Below are positions 42,223-51,098 of a DNA stretch of 64,000 nt, piece by piece (positions within the stretch are counted from its first letter, which is position 1; each line of letters starts with the position of its first letter). The DNA is from Zeaxanthinibacter enoshimensis (GTDB lineage: Bacteria; Bacteroidota; Bacteroidia; Flavobacteriales; Flavobacteriaceae). The stretch covers positions 1-64,000 of the forward strand of contig NZ_SNYI01000003.1 of the NCBI RefSeq assembly GCF_004362865.1, written 5' to 3'. Both the position numbers and the translations under genes were made by a program. The notes beneath the pieces were generated by a model that saw only the letters and a list, made by a program, of their open reading frames with translations, made no database searches and was not told where the DNA came from.

Positions 42223-45072
42223 TTATGCTTCTGCGTAGGCCTCGATGGGTGCGCAGGTGCATATAAGATTACGATCTCCATACGCTTCATCCACTCTTCT
42301 CACCGTAGGCCAGAATTTATTTTCCTGGACATATGGTAATGGGTATGCTGCTTCTTCCCTGCTGTATGGGAAATCCCAATCATTGCTGGTAAGCATATCG
42401 AGAGTATGGGGCGCATTTTTCAAAACAGGATTCGGGGCATCTTCGCTCCCGGCATCAATTTCCGAACGGATGGCCAGCATGGCATCGCAGAATCGATCCA
42501 GTTCGTCCAGGCTTTCACTTTCAGTAGGTTCTATCATCAGGGTTCCGGCTACCGGGAATGAAACCGTAGGCGCGTGGAAACCGTAATCCATAAGTCGCTT
42601 GGCAATATCAGTTACTTCTATGCCTTTTTGTTTGAATGGCCTGCAGTCGATGATCATTTCGTGTGCCGCTCGGCCTCGTTCTCCTGTATAGAGCACATCA
42701 AATTTATTGGCAAGGCGACCTTTGATATAATTGGCGTTAAGGATTGCCATCTTCGTGGCATTCGTCAGGCCATTCACCCCAAGCATTTTAATATATCCAT
42801 ACGAGATCAGGCATACCAGTGAGCTGCCCCATGGAGCTGCGGATATCGCTTCTATTGCCTTTTCTCCGCCGGTACTTATCACAGGGTTACCCGGTAAGAA
42901 AGGAACCAGTTGTTCGGCAACACAGATCGGGCCGACCCCGGGTCCGCCTCCTCCGTGGGGAATGGCAAATGTTTTATGCAGGTTCAGGTGGCAAACGTCT
43001 GCACCGATTGTAGCAGGGTTGGTAAGCCCCACCTGTGCGTTCATATTTGCCCCGTCCATATAAACCTGCCCGCCATGGTCATGGATCATCTGTGTAATCT
43101 TGCGGATAGAGGATTCAAATACCCCGTGGGTAGAAGGATAAGTGACCATGAGTGCCGCAAGATTTTCCGAATGTTTTTCAACTTTCTCTTCCAGGTCCTT
43201 CAGGTCTATGTTCCCGTTTTGGTCCGTCTTGGTTACCACAACCTTCATCCCGGCCATTACAGCCGAAGCAGGGTTAGTACCGTGAGCTGAAGCCGGGATC
43301 AGGCAAACGTCCCGATGCGCTTCACCTCTTGACTCGTGGTAGGCACGAATGGTCATCAGACCGGCGTATTCTCCCTGCGCGCCAGAATTTGGCTGGAGGG
43401 AAGTGCCTGCAAACCCGGTGATAACGGATAGATCATCCGCCAGTTTTTTCAGGATGTACTGGTAGCCCTCTGCCTGCTCTACAGGAGCAAAAGGATGTAT
43501 GTTCGCCCACCTGGCCATACTCAAGGGCAGCATCTCTGAAGCTGCATTCAGTTTCATGGTACAGGATCCCAGGGAGATCATAGAGTGGTTCAGGGCGAGA
43601 TCCTTGCGTTCCAGTTTCTTCATGTAACGCATCAGTTCTGTCTCTGAATGGTAGGTGTTGAAGATCTCGTTCTCAAGGAAAGCAGATTTTCTTTTGATAG
43701 CCTCTGAGAAAGAAAGGCCCGCGGACAATTCATTTACTTCTACCCCGTCTTTTCCAAGAGCTTCGCTGAAAATCCCGATAATATGCTGAACATCTTTCAG
43801 TGATGTGGCTTCGTTGACAGCCACAGACAGGGTTTCCCCATCAATGTAAAGGAAATTTACCCCCGCTTTTTCTGCGACAGGTTTTATTAAAGAAGTATCT
43901 GCTTTGATCAGCAGGGTGTCAAAATACTGGTCGTTCAGCTGCTCCACACCCATAGCTTTTAATGACTCAGAAAGGGTGTGCGCTGAGCGGTGAATCTTAC
44001 CGGCGATATACTGTAACCCTTTCGGACCATGGTACACTGCATACATTCCGGCCATTACTGCAAGCAGTACCTGGGCCGTACAGATATTAGAAGTAGCCTT
44101 ATCTCTTTTTATATGTTGTTCCCTGGTCTGTAAAGCCATCCTCAAAGCAGGCTTGCCATCCAGGTCTTTGGTGCGGCCTATGATCCTGCCCGGAATACTC
44201 CTTTTAAATGCATCCCTGGTGGCAAAGTATGCTGCGTGCGGACCTCCATACCCCAGGGGTATCCCGAAGCGCTGTGTTGTACCTACTACCACGTCTGCCC
44301 CGAATTCGCCGGGAGGAGTGAGCATTACAAGGCTCATCAGGTCAGCAGCTACGGCCACTTTTATGTCTTTTTCATTGGCTTTGGCAATGAATGTACTAAG
44401 GTCATGGATCTGTCCGTATTTTCCCGGGTACTGCAGCAGTGCCCCGTAAAAATCATCTCCGAAAGTGAAATCTTCATAGGATCCTACAACCAACTCAATG
44501 TTCAATGGTTTAGACCTGGTTTTCAATACTGCCAGGGTTTGCGGAAGTACATCCTCGGAAACAAAGAATTTTAAAACTTCCTGCTTCTTCTGGTCCCGGC
44601 TTCTCAGATCAAATAACATGGTCATTGCCTCGGCAGCTGCTGTACTTTCGTCCAGCAGGGATGCATTGGCCAGTTCCATCCCAGTCAGGTCGCAGACCAT
44701 GGTCTGGAAGTTCAAGAGCGCTTCAAGGCGGCCCTGGGCAACTTCAGCCTGGTAAGGAGTGTAGGCGGTGTACCAACCCGGGTTCTCCAGTATATTTCTT
44801 TTGATGACAGAAGGGAGGAGGCTTTCGTGGTACCCCAGACCGATATAGCTTTTGAAAACCTTGTTCTTTTCACCCAGTTCCTGTATGTGGCTGAGGAACT
44901 CGTGTTCACTCATTGCGGTATCCAGGTCTAAAGGTTCTTTTAACCTGATGTCATCCGGAATGGTTTCATACATTAATTGCTCCAGGTTCTCTACGCCAAT
45001 GTATTGGAACATATGGGGTAAGTCATTTTCCCTGATACCGATATGGCGTGATGCGAACAAGTCTGTCTTCAT
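42223..45072 (-). CDS. gcvP: Glycine dehydrogenase (decarboxylating), P-protein
   Basis: From ATG 45072 the protein has 949 residues, the usual length of the fused P-protein (alpha and beta halves in one chain). The N-terminus RHIGIRENDLPHMFQYIG is typical, and the PLP Lys is in HLNLHKTFAIPHGGGGPG near residue 695. It decarboxylates glycine and passes the aminomethyl group to the H-protein. The H and T proteins are not in this window. The start at 45105 proposed by the longest ORF lies inside the promoter motif, so I chose the internal ATG. Confidence 0.95.
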   Translation of the reverse strand: MKTDLFASRHIGIRENDLPHMFQYIGVENLEQLMYETIPDDIRLKEPLDLDTAMSEHEFLSHIQELGEKNKVFKSYIGLGYHESLLPSVIKRNILENPGWYTAYTPYQAEVAQGRLEALLNFQTMVCDLTGMELANASLLDESTAAAEAMTMLFDLRSRDQKKQEVLKFFVSEDVLPQTLAVLKTRSKPLNIELVVGSYEDFTFGDDFYGALLQYPGKYGQIHDLSTFIAKANEKDIKVAVAADLMSLVMLTPPGEFGADVVVGTTQRFGIPLGYGGPHAAYFATRDAFKRSIPGRIIGRTKDLDGKPALRMALQTREQHIKRDKATSNICTAQVLLAVMAGMYAVYHGPKGLQYIAGKIHRSAHTLSESLKAMGVEQLNDQYFDTLLIKADTSLIKPVAEKAGVNFLYIDGETLSVAVNEATSLKDVQHIIGIFSEALGKDGVEVNELSAGLSFSEAIKRKSAFLENEIFNTYHSETELMRYMKKLERKDLALNHSMISLGSCTMKLNAASEMLPLSMARWANIHPFAPVEQAEGYQYILKKLADDLSVITGFAGTSLQPNSGAQGEYAGLMTIRAYHESRGEAHRDVCLIPASAHGTNPASAVMAGMKVVVTKTDQNGNIDLKDLEEKVEKHSENLAALMVTYPSTHGVFESSIRKITQMIHDHGGQVYMDGANMNAQVGLTNPATIGADVCHLNLHKTFAIPHGGGGPGVGPICVAEQLVPFLPGNPVISTGGEKAIEAISAAPWGSSLVCLISYGYIKMLGVNGLTNATKMAILNANYIKGRLANKFDVLYTGERGRAAHEMIIDCRPFKQKGIEVTDIAKRLMDYGFHAPTVSFPVAGTLMIEPTESESLDELDRFCDAMLAIRSEIDAGSEDAPNPVLKNAPHTLDMLTSNDWDFPYSREEAAYPLPYVQENKFWPTVRRVDEAYGDRNLICTCAPIEAYAEA

Positions 45073-45102
45073 AACTGCTATAGCTTTTTGCGAAATGTTG
45101 TG

Positions 45103-45110
45103 CAAAATTA
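45103..45110 (-). promoter_or_regulatory. -7 element of gcvP
   Basis: On the minus strand this reads TAATTTTG, an exact TAnnTTTG match, leaving about 30 nt to the gcvP ATG. No -33 TTG was seen at the usual spacing. Confidence 0.5.
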
Positions 45111-45195
45111 GGTATTAAATCTCGTAATCATAATATAGCTAACCCCAACATTTTGAAAGTTTTTAACCAAAATAACAGCTTATTAACACTTTGCC

Positions 45196-45203
45196 TACTT
45201 TTG
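45196..45203 (+). promoter_or_regulatory. -7 element 4 nt before a start codon
   Basis: TACTTTTG matches TAnnTTTG, and the ATG of the 45208 gene follows after TTCA. There is no convincing -33 TTG. A transcript starting at the expected place would be leaderless. Confidence 0.55.
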
Positions 45204-45207
45204 TTCA

Positions 45208-46032
45208 ATGAGGGCGCTTAAACAGAGCTTGGATTTTTACCTGGATGCCAGTGTTCACGTGGCCCTGTCTGTAGTAGCTTTGATAGATATTACGGCGCGT
45301 TTCTTCAACCTGGGGCAAGATGAACATTTAAGCTATTTCATGTTCTTTGCCACAATTGTCTGTTACAATTTTATCAAGTACGGGATAGAGGCGAGGAAGT
45401 ATTTTTTTGTGTCTAATAGCTACCATCGCTATATACAGGTCTTCAGTTTTATAGCGGGGATCTTTGGGGCATACCATGCGTACTTCCTGGAGAGGGAAGT
45501 TTGGATTACCCTGGTCTTGCTCACAGTCCTTATCGGGCTCTATGCCCTGCCTGTACTGCCACATGCCCGAAATCTCAGGAATCTCGGTATACTTAAAGTA
45601 TTAATGGTGGCTTTTGTGTGGGCCGGGGTCACGGTTATATTACCTGTCGTCTCTTCCGGGCTGCCATTGGGTTGGGATATACAGGTGGAGGCAGGTCAGC
45701 GGATGATCGTGATCCTGGTACTGATGATACCGTTTGAGATCAGGGATATGTTCATTGATCAGCCGGCTTTGAAAACCTTACCCCAGCGCCTTGGTGTCAG
45801 GGGTAGCCGTTGGCTTGGTATACTGTTGTCCGTAATCTTTGTATTAGCAACCTTTTTCAAGGATGCTTATACCGCAACGGAACTTTATTCTAAAATAATA
45901 TTTGCTGTACTTCTGGTCCTGGTGATGTGGTTAACCCGGGAAAAGCAATCTGAATATTTTGCATCTTTCTGGGTGGAATTAACACCCCTGGTGTGGTGGG
46001 CAATACTGTTGATCCTGGGGCAACTAATTTAA
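45208..46032 (+). CDS. Uncharacterised polytopic membrane protein, UbiA-like
   Basis: This 274-residue product has about eight hydrophobic helices. The general layout and the segment PFEIRDMFIDQPALKTLPQR, with Asp residues followed by a Lys-Thr-Leu-Pro stretch, resemble the second aspartate motif of the UbiA prenyltransferase superfamily (KTxPxxLG). The first NDxxDxxxD motif is not clear. I therefore only suggest a UbiA-like fold. The ends of this gene and the convergent small gene overlap by 4 nt. Confidence 0.7.
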   Translation: MRALKQSLDFYLDASVHVALSVVALIDITARFFNLGQDEHLSYFMFFATIVCYNFIKYGIEARKYFFVSNSYHRYIQVFSFIAGIFGAYHAYFLEREVWITLVLLTVLIGLYALPVLPHARNLRNLGILKVLMVAFVWAGVTVILPVVSSGLPLGWDIQVEAGQRMIVILVLMIPFEIRDMFIDQPALKTLPQRLGVRGSRWLGILLSVIFVLATFFKDAYTATELYSKIIFAVLLVLVMWLTREKQSEYFASFWVELTPLVWWAILLILGQLI

Positions 46033-46256
46033 TGCGAAAACATTTTCTTCTTCATTTCATCCTTCTCTTCTTCAGAAAGATAACGGAGGCTGGCCCGGCT
46101 GAATAAGGCGGATAACTGAGCATTCTTTTTCACGAAACCTGAACAGAGCGCACACCTGAACAGGTGAAAACGCAGCATCAGTTTCTCTTTAAAACTGGCT
46201 TCCCGGTATTCTTTTTTGTTGCTGATGATTGCAGCTTCCTGGCAAGTTATTTTCAT
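46029..46256 (-). CDS. Small Cys-pair protein coupled to an ECF sigma factor
   Basis: The 75-residue protein starts MKITCQEAAI and has HLFRCALCSGF, giving one His and a Cys-x-x-Cys pair. This recalls the zinc-binding His-x3-Cys-x2-Cys of ZAS anti-sigma factors. The ATG overlaps the sigma-factor stop codon (ATGA), so translation is coupled. There is no membrane segment. It is probably a very short soluble anti-sigma or redox-sensing partner; this is an inference. Confidence 0.7.
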   Translation of the reverse strand: MKITCQEAAIISNKKEYREASFKEKLMLRFHLFRCALCSGFVKKNAQLSALFSRASLRYLSEEEKDEMKKKMFSH

Positions 46257-46813
46257 GATCTGAACCAATTTTCATTAAGGCAACCCATCAGAGCAGCGCG
46301 TGCCCTGTGGATCATGACCCAAAGGTTAGACGGGTTGATTCCCAATTCATTACAAATGGTTTCAGTTTCAAGTCCTTCAATCGTTTTCATGGTGAAAACC
46401 CTGGACTGTTTTTTAGGGAGCTTAGAAATGCATTCCTGAATGGCAAGTCCCAGTTCTTCATTTTCGATAGCATCATTTTCTTGGAGGCTGTCGGGGTCTG
46501 CCACCTGTTCTTCCAGCCATTCCCCCTCGTTGTCATAAGAAGATTTGTACTGCATACGAACTTCGGCCTTACCTTTTTTAGAGTTGATCTTTCGATAGTG
46601 ATCAATCACTTTTCTTTTCAGGATGGCGATGAGCCAGGTGCGCTCCGTTGCATTGCCTTTGAAATTCACAGCCGATTTTAATCCGGCAAAAAAGGTCTCT
46701 TGTACCAGATCTTTCGCAATCTCTGGTTCACTTACCCGCACCAGGGCGTAATTGTAGAGGTAGTCCGCGTATAGGTCTACCCAGCTTTCCGGTTTTAATA
46801 CCGATTCGCTCAT
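46253..46813 (-). CDS. ECF-type RNA polymerase sigma factor
   Basis: The 186-residue protein has the sigma-70 region 2 segment AKDLVQETFFAGLKSA followed by ERTWLIAILKRKVIDHYRK. The region 4 helix-turn-helix is near residues 140-175 (ETICNELGINPSNLWVMIHRA). It would direct RNA polymerase to a small regulon. The tiny gene that follows overlaps its stop and may regulate it. A promoter motif (CAAATGTA on the plus strand) lies 17 nt upstream. Confidence 0.92.
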   Translation of the reverse strand: MSESVLKPESWVDLYADYLYNYALVRVSEPEIAKDLVQETFFAGLKSAVNFKGNATERTWLIAILKRKVIDHYRKINSKKGKAEVRMQYKSSYDNEGEWLEEQVADPDSLQENDAIENEELGLAIQECISKLPKKQSRVFTMKTIEGLETETICNELGINPSNLWVMIHRARAALMGCLNENWFRS

Positions 46814-46830
46814 ATCCTTAATCTTATACT

Positions 46831-46838
46831 CAAATGTA
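46831..46838 (-). promoter_or_regulatory. -7 element of the ECF sigma gene
   Basis: On the minus strand this reads TACATTTG, an exact TAnnTTTG match, 17 nt before the sigma-factor ATG. No good -33 partner was seen. Confidence 0.45.
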
Positions 46839-46860
46839 AATGAAAATTCAGCAATATTGC

Positions 46861-46868
46861 TACTTTTG
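46861..46868 (+). promoter_or_regulatory. -7 element of the rhodanese gene
   Basis: TACTTTTG matches TAnnTTTG and lies 20 nt before the rhodanese-like gene's ATG at 46889. It is back to back with the sigma-factor promoter motif. Confidence 0.45.
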
Positions 46869-46888
46869 AAGCTTAGCTTAACACTTCT

Positions 46889-47236
46889 ATGGGAAAACTC
46901 AAATATTTATTTATACTACTTATCTGCATGGCCTGCCAGGATAAGAATACGATGTCTATTACAGAATATGTAAAGGGTGCCAGTCCTGACGATCAGTTGA
47001 TAGATGTGCGTACGCCACAGGAGTTCAGGGCAGGTCATCTGCCGGGTGCCGTGAACATGGATATTCTCCAGGAAGGGGTACTCGCGCAATTCCAGTCCCT
47101 GGATAAGGATAAGACCGTCTATGTATACTGCCAGAAAGGGGGCCGAAGCGCTCGGGCTTCCAAGTTTCTCGATTCCCTGGGATACAAAACGGTTGACCTG
47201 TTAGGTGGGTACAGTGCCCTGCCGGCAAAGCCCTGA
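46889..47236 (+). CDS. Rhodanese-like lipoprotein
   Basis: The 115-residue product begins with a lipoprotein signal ending ICMAC, then a single rhodanese domain: IDVRTPQEFRAGHLPGAVNM and the active-site loop YCQKGGRSARAS with its catalytic Cys. It would act as a sulfurtransferase at the periplasmic side of a membrane. The stop codon is directly against the stop of the convergent M3 peptidase. Confidence 0.92.
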   Translation: MGKLKYLFILLICMACQDKNTMSITEYVKGASPDDQLIDVRTPQEFRAGHLPGAVNMDILQEGVLAQFQSLDKDKTVYVYCQKGGRSARASKFLDSLGYKTVDLLGGYSALPAKP

Positions 47237-49270
47237 TCAGTTCGATCCTGTTTTCTGCAACAGTCCTGCTCGTTCCAGCAGCGGTTCAATGCTGGGCTCA
47301 CTTCCCCTGAATTTCTTATATAGCTCCATGGGGTGTAAGGTTCCGCCTTTCGAGAGTATATGTTCCCTGAACTTGCTCCCGGTAGCAGCACTGAAAATTC
47401 CTTCTTTCTTAAATACAGCAAAAGCATCTGCATCCAGTACTTCAGCCCATTTATAGCTGTAATAACCGGAAGCATATCCTCCCTGGAAGATGTGTGAGAA
47501 CGAAGTACTCATACAGGTTTCCGGTGTTTCAGGATACAACTGGGTGCCTTCAAACGCTTTCAGTTCAAATTCCTTTACGTCGCTAATGGTTTTAGGATCC
47601 TCACTATGCCAGGCCATATCCAGTTTCGCAAAACTAAGTTGCCTCAGTGTAGCCATTCCCTCCTGGAAAGCCGCTGATTCTTTAATTCTTTCGACGAGCT
47701 CCGATGGGATCACTTCCCCGGTTTCGTAATGCATGGCAAAAAGTTGAAGGGCTTCGGGTTCATAACACCAGTTTTCCATGATCTGGCTGGGCAGTTCTAC
47801 GAAATCCCAGTAAACCGAGGTCCCGGAAAGGCTGGGATAGGTGGTGTCAGCTAACATGCCGTGAAGGCCATGCCCGAATTCGTGGAAGAGGGTTGTTACC
47901 TCGTTAAAGGTCAGTAACGATGGTTTTTTGCTGGTCGAACGCGTAAAATTACAGACGTTAGAGATATGGGGTCTTACATTCTCTCCATTCCGGATATACT
48001 GGGGTTTATAAGAGGTCATCCATGCCCCACCGCGCTTGCCTTCCCTGGGGTGGAAATCTGCGTAAAAAACAGAGATAAACCGGTCTTCCTGGTCATAGAC
48101 CCGGTAGGTTTTTACTTCCTCGTGGTAGGTATCTATATCTGTTACTTCCCGGAATCGCAAACCGAAGAGTTTTTCAGCTACTTTGAAAACCCCTGAAATT
48201 ACTTGTTCCAGCTTAAAATAAGGTTTCAGTTTTTCATCGTCCAGGTCAAAGAGTTTCTGCCTGAGTTTTTCAGAGTAATAAGCCCCGTCCCATTTTTGCA
48301 GGGTTTCGATTCCATCTCTCTGGTATGCAAAATCGGCCAGCTCTTTAAATTCTCTTTCGGCCGCGGGCTTAGCTTTCTCCGCGAGTTCGTCAAGGAATTC
48401 CGCAACCTTGTCAGGGGTTTCTGCCATTCGTTCTTCTAAGACAAAATGGGCATGGTTGTCGTAGCCGAGCAGTTCTGCTCTTTCCTGTCTAAGGTTTACG
48501 ATCCTGAGGATAATTTCCCTGTTATCCAGTTCGTCCCCGTGAAAACATTTGCTCCCGAAAGCTATGGCAAGTTCCTTGCGAAGTTCCCGGTTGTTAGCGT
48601 ATTTCATAAAGGGAATATAGCTGGGATAATCAAGGGTGATCAGCCAGCCGTCTTTATTCCTGGATTCGGCTAGTTGTTTGGCTGCATCTTTTTCATCTTC
48701 TGGTAAACCGTCCAGGTCTTTCTCATCAGTGAGATGTAATTCGTATTTCTTGGTTTCGGCGAGTACGTGTTCCCCGAAAGTGAGTTTTAGTTTTGCCAGC
48801 TCAGCATCTATTTCTCTTAAGCGCGACTTCTTCTCTTCCGGCAGGTTAGCCCCGTTGCGGGTGAAACTCTTATACTTCCGGTCTAGCAGGGTGCGTTGCT
48901 CTGCTGTCAGTTCTAATGAATCTATTTGTTCGTAGACTTTTTTAACCTTTTTAAAAAGAGGTTGGTTCAGGGTGATGTCGTTTCCGAACTCCGTAAGCAT
49001 GGGAGAGATCTCCTGGGCCAGTTTCTGAATTTCTTCGTTGGTCTCTGCCGAATTCAGGTTAAAGAACACACTCGATATCCTGTCCAGTTGCTGTCCTGCA
49101 AATTCAAGAGCTTCTATGGTGTTTTCGAATGTTGGTTCTTCCTTGTTCCCGGTGATCGCATCTATTTCTGCACGAGCTTCTGCAAGCGCTTTTTCGATGG
49201 CCGGCATAAAGTGTTCGTTTTTGATCTGGGAAAATGGTGCGGTATCAAAAGGAGATAATAATGGATTCAT
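47237..49270 (-). CDS. M3-family zinc oligopeptidase
   Basis: The 677-residue enzyme is of the OpdA/Dcp type. The zinc motif FHEFGHGLHGML (HExxH) lies near residue 465, and helix-rich sequence precedes it. No signal peptide is seen, so it is probably cytoplasmic and degrades short peptides. Exact assignment to oligopeptidase A or dipeptidyl carboxypeptidase is not possible by eye. It is the 3' neighbour of purE, 37 nt away, on the same strand. Confidence 0.92.
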   Translation of the reverse strand: MNPLLSPFDTAPFSQIKNEHFMPAIEKALAEARAEIDAITGNKEEPTFENTIEALEFAGQQLDRISSVFFNLNSAETNEEIQKLAQEISPMLTEFGNDITLNQPLFKKVKKVYEQIDSLELTAEQRTLLDRKYKSFTRNGANLPEEKKSRLREIDAELAKLKLTFGEHVLAETKKYELHLTDEKDLDGLPEDEKDAAKQLAESRNKDGWLITLDYPSYIPFMKYANNRELRKELAIAFGSKCFHGDELDNREIILRIVNLRQERAELLGYDNHAHFVLEERMAETPDKVAEFLDELAEKAKPAAEREFKELADFAYQRDGIETLQKWDGAYYSEKLRQKLFDLDDEKLKPYFKLEQVISGVFKVAEKLFGLRFREVTDIDTYHEEVKTYRVYDQEDRFISVFYADFHPREGKRGGAWMTSYKPQYIRNGENVRPHISNVCNFTRSTSKKPSLLTFNEVTTLFHEFGHGLHGMLADTTYPSLSGTSVYWDFVELPSQIMENWCYEPEALQLFAMHYETGEVIPSELVERIKESAAFQEGMATLRQLSFAKLDMAWHSEDPKTISDVKEFELKAFEGTQLYPETPETCMSTSFSHIFQGGYASGYYSYKWAEVLDADAFAVFKKEGIFSAATGSKFREHILSKGGTLHPMELYKKFRGSEPSIEPLLERAGLLQKTGSN

Positions 49271-49307
49271 GCTGTTGTGTTTTGGGGATGATAAGAATGG
49301 CTGAAGT

Positions 49308-49799
49308 CTAACCTTTCTTGCTCACTTGTTTTGCGCCTTCAATCACTTTGTTTTTAAGGCCTTGTTTGTACTGGCTGATCTTTTCAAGGACCCCGGCATC
49401 ACTACTCCCAAGGATCTGGGCTGCCAGGATACCGGCATTTTTTGCGCCGTTCAGGGCAACCGTGGCTACCGGGACTCCTCCGGGCATCTGAAGTATGGAA
49501 AGGACCGAATCCCAGCCGTCTATAGAATTACTGCTCTTCACGGGAACACCAATTACGGGAAGAGGGGTAAGGGAAGCGAGCATACCTGGAAGATGTGCGG
49601 CCCCGCCTGCACCGGCGATGATCACAGCATAATTTCGTAAATGGGCATTCTGTCCAAAATCGAACATCTTTTCCGGGGTACGGTGTGCAGAAACGATGTC
49701 AACATCCACCTCTATGCCAAATTCCTTCAGTATGTCTACAGCATCCTGCATTACAGGCAGATCACTGGTACTGCCCATTACTACGGCAACTTTTTTCAT
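49308..49799 (-). CDS. purE: N5-CAIR mutase
   Basis: The 163-residue class I PurE has VVMGSTSDLPVMQDA at its start, SAHRTPEKM near residue 43 and GAGGAAHLPGMLAS with the catalytic region near 75. It converts N5-CAIR to CAIR in purine synthesis, working with PurK encoded 2 nt upstream. Confidence 0.96.
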   Translation of the reverse strand: MKKVAVVMGSTSDLPVMQDAVDILKEFGIEVDVDIVSAHRTPEKMFDFGQNAHLRNYAVIIAGAGGAAHLPGMLASLTPLPVIGVPVKSSNSIDGWDSVLSILQMPGGVPVATVALNGAKNAGILAAQILGSSDAGVLEKISQYKQGLKNKVIEGAKQVSKKG

Positions 49800-49801
49800 T
49801 C

Positions 49802-51001
49802 TTACTTCTCTTTACTGATTACTCTGATTTTCTGTTTTACTTCTTCTGCGATCTCCCTTGCCGTGCTGAGGTCGTGGTTTACAACGGTAACATGGCCCAT
49901 TTTACGAAATGGCCTGGTGAGACGCTTCCCGTAAATATGGGGAGTTACACCTTTCATGGCAAGGATCTTCTCGATATTTTCATAGACCACCGGCCCCTGG
50001 TATCCTTCCTCACCTACGAGGTTAACCATTACCCCTGCTAGTTTACTATCCGTGTTGCCCAGGGGAAATCCTAAAACAGCCCTGAGGTGTTGTTCAAACT
50101 GGTTGGTGAAACTGCCTTCTATGGAGAAGTGTCCACTATTGTGAGGTCTTGGCGCCACCTCATTAACGAGGATCTCGTCTTCTTCGGTCTGGAACAGCTC
50201 GACGGCCAGCAGCCCGACCTGCCCGATCGCCTCTGAAACTCTTAAGGCAACTTCCCGTGCTTTTTTCTCTACTTCCGGGGCTATCCGCGCCGGGCAAATA
50301 ACATATTCTACCTGGTTCGCCTCTGGATGAAATTCCATTTCAACAACAGGGTAGGAGGATATTTCACCCGATGCGGAACGGGCAACGATAACCGCGAGTT
50401 CATTCTTGAATGGGATTAATTCCTCGGCAATGCATTCTACATTGGGGAGGCTTTTCAGGTCAGCTTCGTTCCGGACGATCTTTACGCCTTGCCCGTCGTA
50501 ACCAAAACGGGCGCTCTTCCAGACAAAAGGGAATTCCTGCCCGCCATTGCGAATACTGTCTGCTATCTCGCTGGTGTAGGCATAGCGGGAATAGGGTGCC
50601 GTTGGGATTTCATGATCGGTATAAAATAATTTCTGGGTAGCCTTGTTCTGTATGATCCCCAATGACTTTGTAGGGGGGTAAACCTTTATGCCTTCGTCTT
50701 CCAACGCTGCCAGTGCATCCAGGTTAACATTTTCTATCTCTATGGTAAGCACATCTGCCTTTCGGCCGAATTCCATCACCGTCTGGTAGTCCATCAGGTC
50801 TCCAACTTCAAAATAGTCGCTTCCTACTTTACATGGTGCTTCTTCCGAGGGGTCGAGCACCCGGGTTTGAATATCAAATTTCCTGGTTTCCTGCAGCAGC
50901 ATTTTGCCGAGTTGACCACCTCCGAGTATACCCAGTTTAAAGTCTGAAGAAAAAAAGTTTGTGCTCGTTCCTGTTGTTTTCTTTGGTAAACCGTTCATCA
51001 T
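49802..51001 (-). CDS. purK: N5-carboxyaminoimidazole ribonucleotide synthase
   Basis: The protein (399 residues from ATG 51001, 398 from the next ATG) is an ATP-grasp enzyme starting FSSDFKLGILGGGQLGKML. It has FVWKSARFGYDGQGV and EVAPRPHNSGHFSIEG. It makes N5-CAIR from AIR, bicarbonate and ATP. The ORF extends to 51049, but a promoter motif at 51007-51014 on this strand supports the downstream Met. It is coupled to purE and divergent from the hpt-adk fusion. Confidence 0.95.
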   Translation of the reverse strand: MMNGLPKKTTGTSTNFFSSDFKLGILGGGQLGKMLLQETRKFDIQTRVLDPSEEAPCKVGSDYFEVGDLMDYQTVMEFGRKADVLTIEIENVNLDALAALEDEGIKVYPPTKSLGIIQNKATQKLFYTDHEIPTAPYSRYAYTSEIADSIRNGGQEFPFVWKSARFGYDGQGVKIVRNEADLKSLPNVECIAEELIPFKNELAVIVARSASGEISSYPVVEMEFHPEANQVEYVICPARIAPEVEKKAREVALRVSEAIGQVGLLAVELFQTEEDEILVNEVAPRPHNSGHFSIEGSFTNQFEQHLRAVLGFPLGNTDSKLAGVMVNLVGEEGYQGPVVYENIEKILAMKGVTPHIYGKRLTRPFRKMGHVTVVNHDLSTAREIAEEVKQKIRVISKEK

Positions 51002-51006
51002 GACCA

Positions 51007-51035
51007 CAAAAATACAGCTAAATCTCAGATTCAAA
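51007..51035 (-). promoter_or_regulatory. Promoter of purK-purE, close to the start codon
   Basis: On the minus strand TTTG (51035-51032), 17 nt and TATTTTTG (51014-51007) match the Bacteroidota promoter. The first purK ATG (51001) comes only 5 nt after the motif. Confidence 0.65.
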
Positions 51036-51068
51036 GGATGGCGGCTCAAAAAAGAAAAATCAAAATGT

Positions 51069-51076
51069 TATCTTTG
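51069..51076 (+). promoter_or_regulatory. -7 element of the hpt-adk gene
   Basis: TATCTTTG matches TAnnTTTG exactly and lies 22 nt before the TTG start at 51099. It supports that start over the much longer ORF beginning at 50961. No -33 TTG was found. Confidence 0.55.
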
Positions 51077-51098
51077 GCGTTCAGCAATATCACAACCA

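Noticed and set aside
50961-51098. Upstream extension of hpt-adk to a GTG at 50961
   Set aside because: It would overlap purK on the other strand and run through the hpt promoter motif; HPRT homology starts at residue 47 of that ORF.
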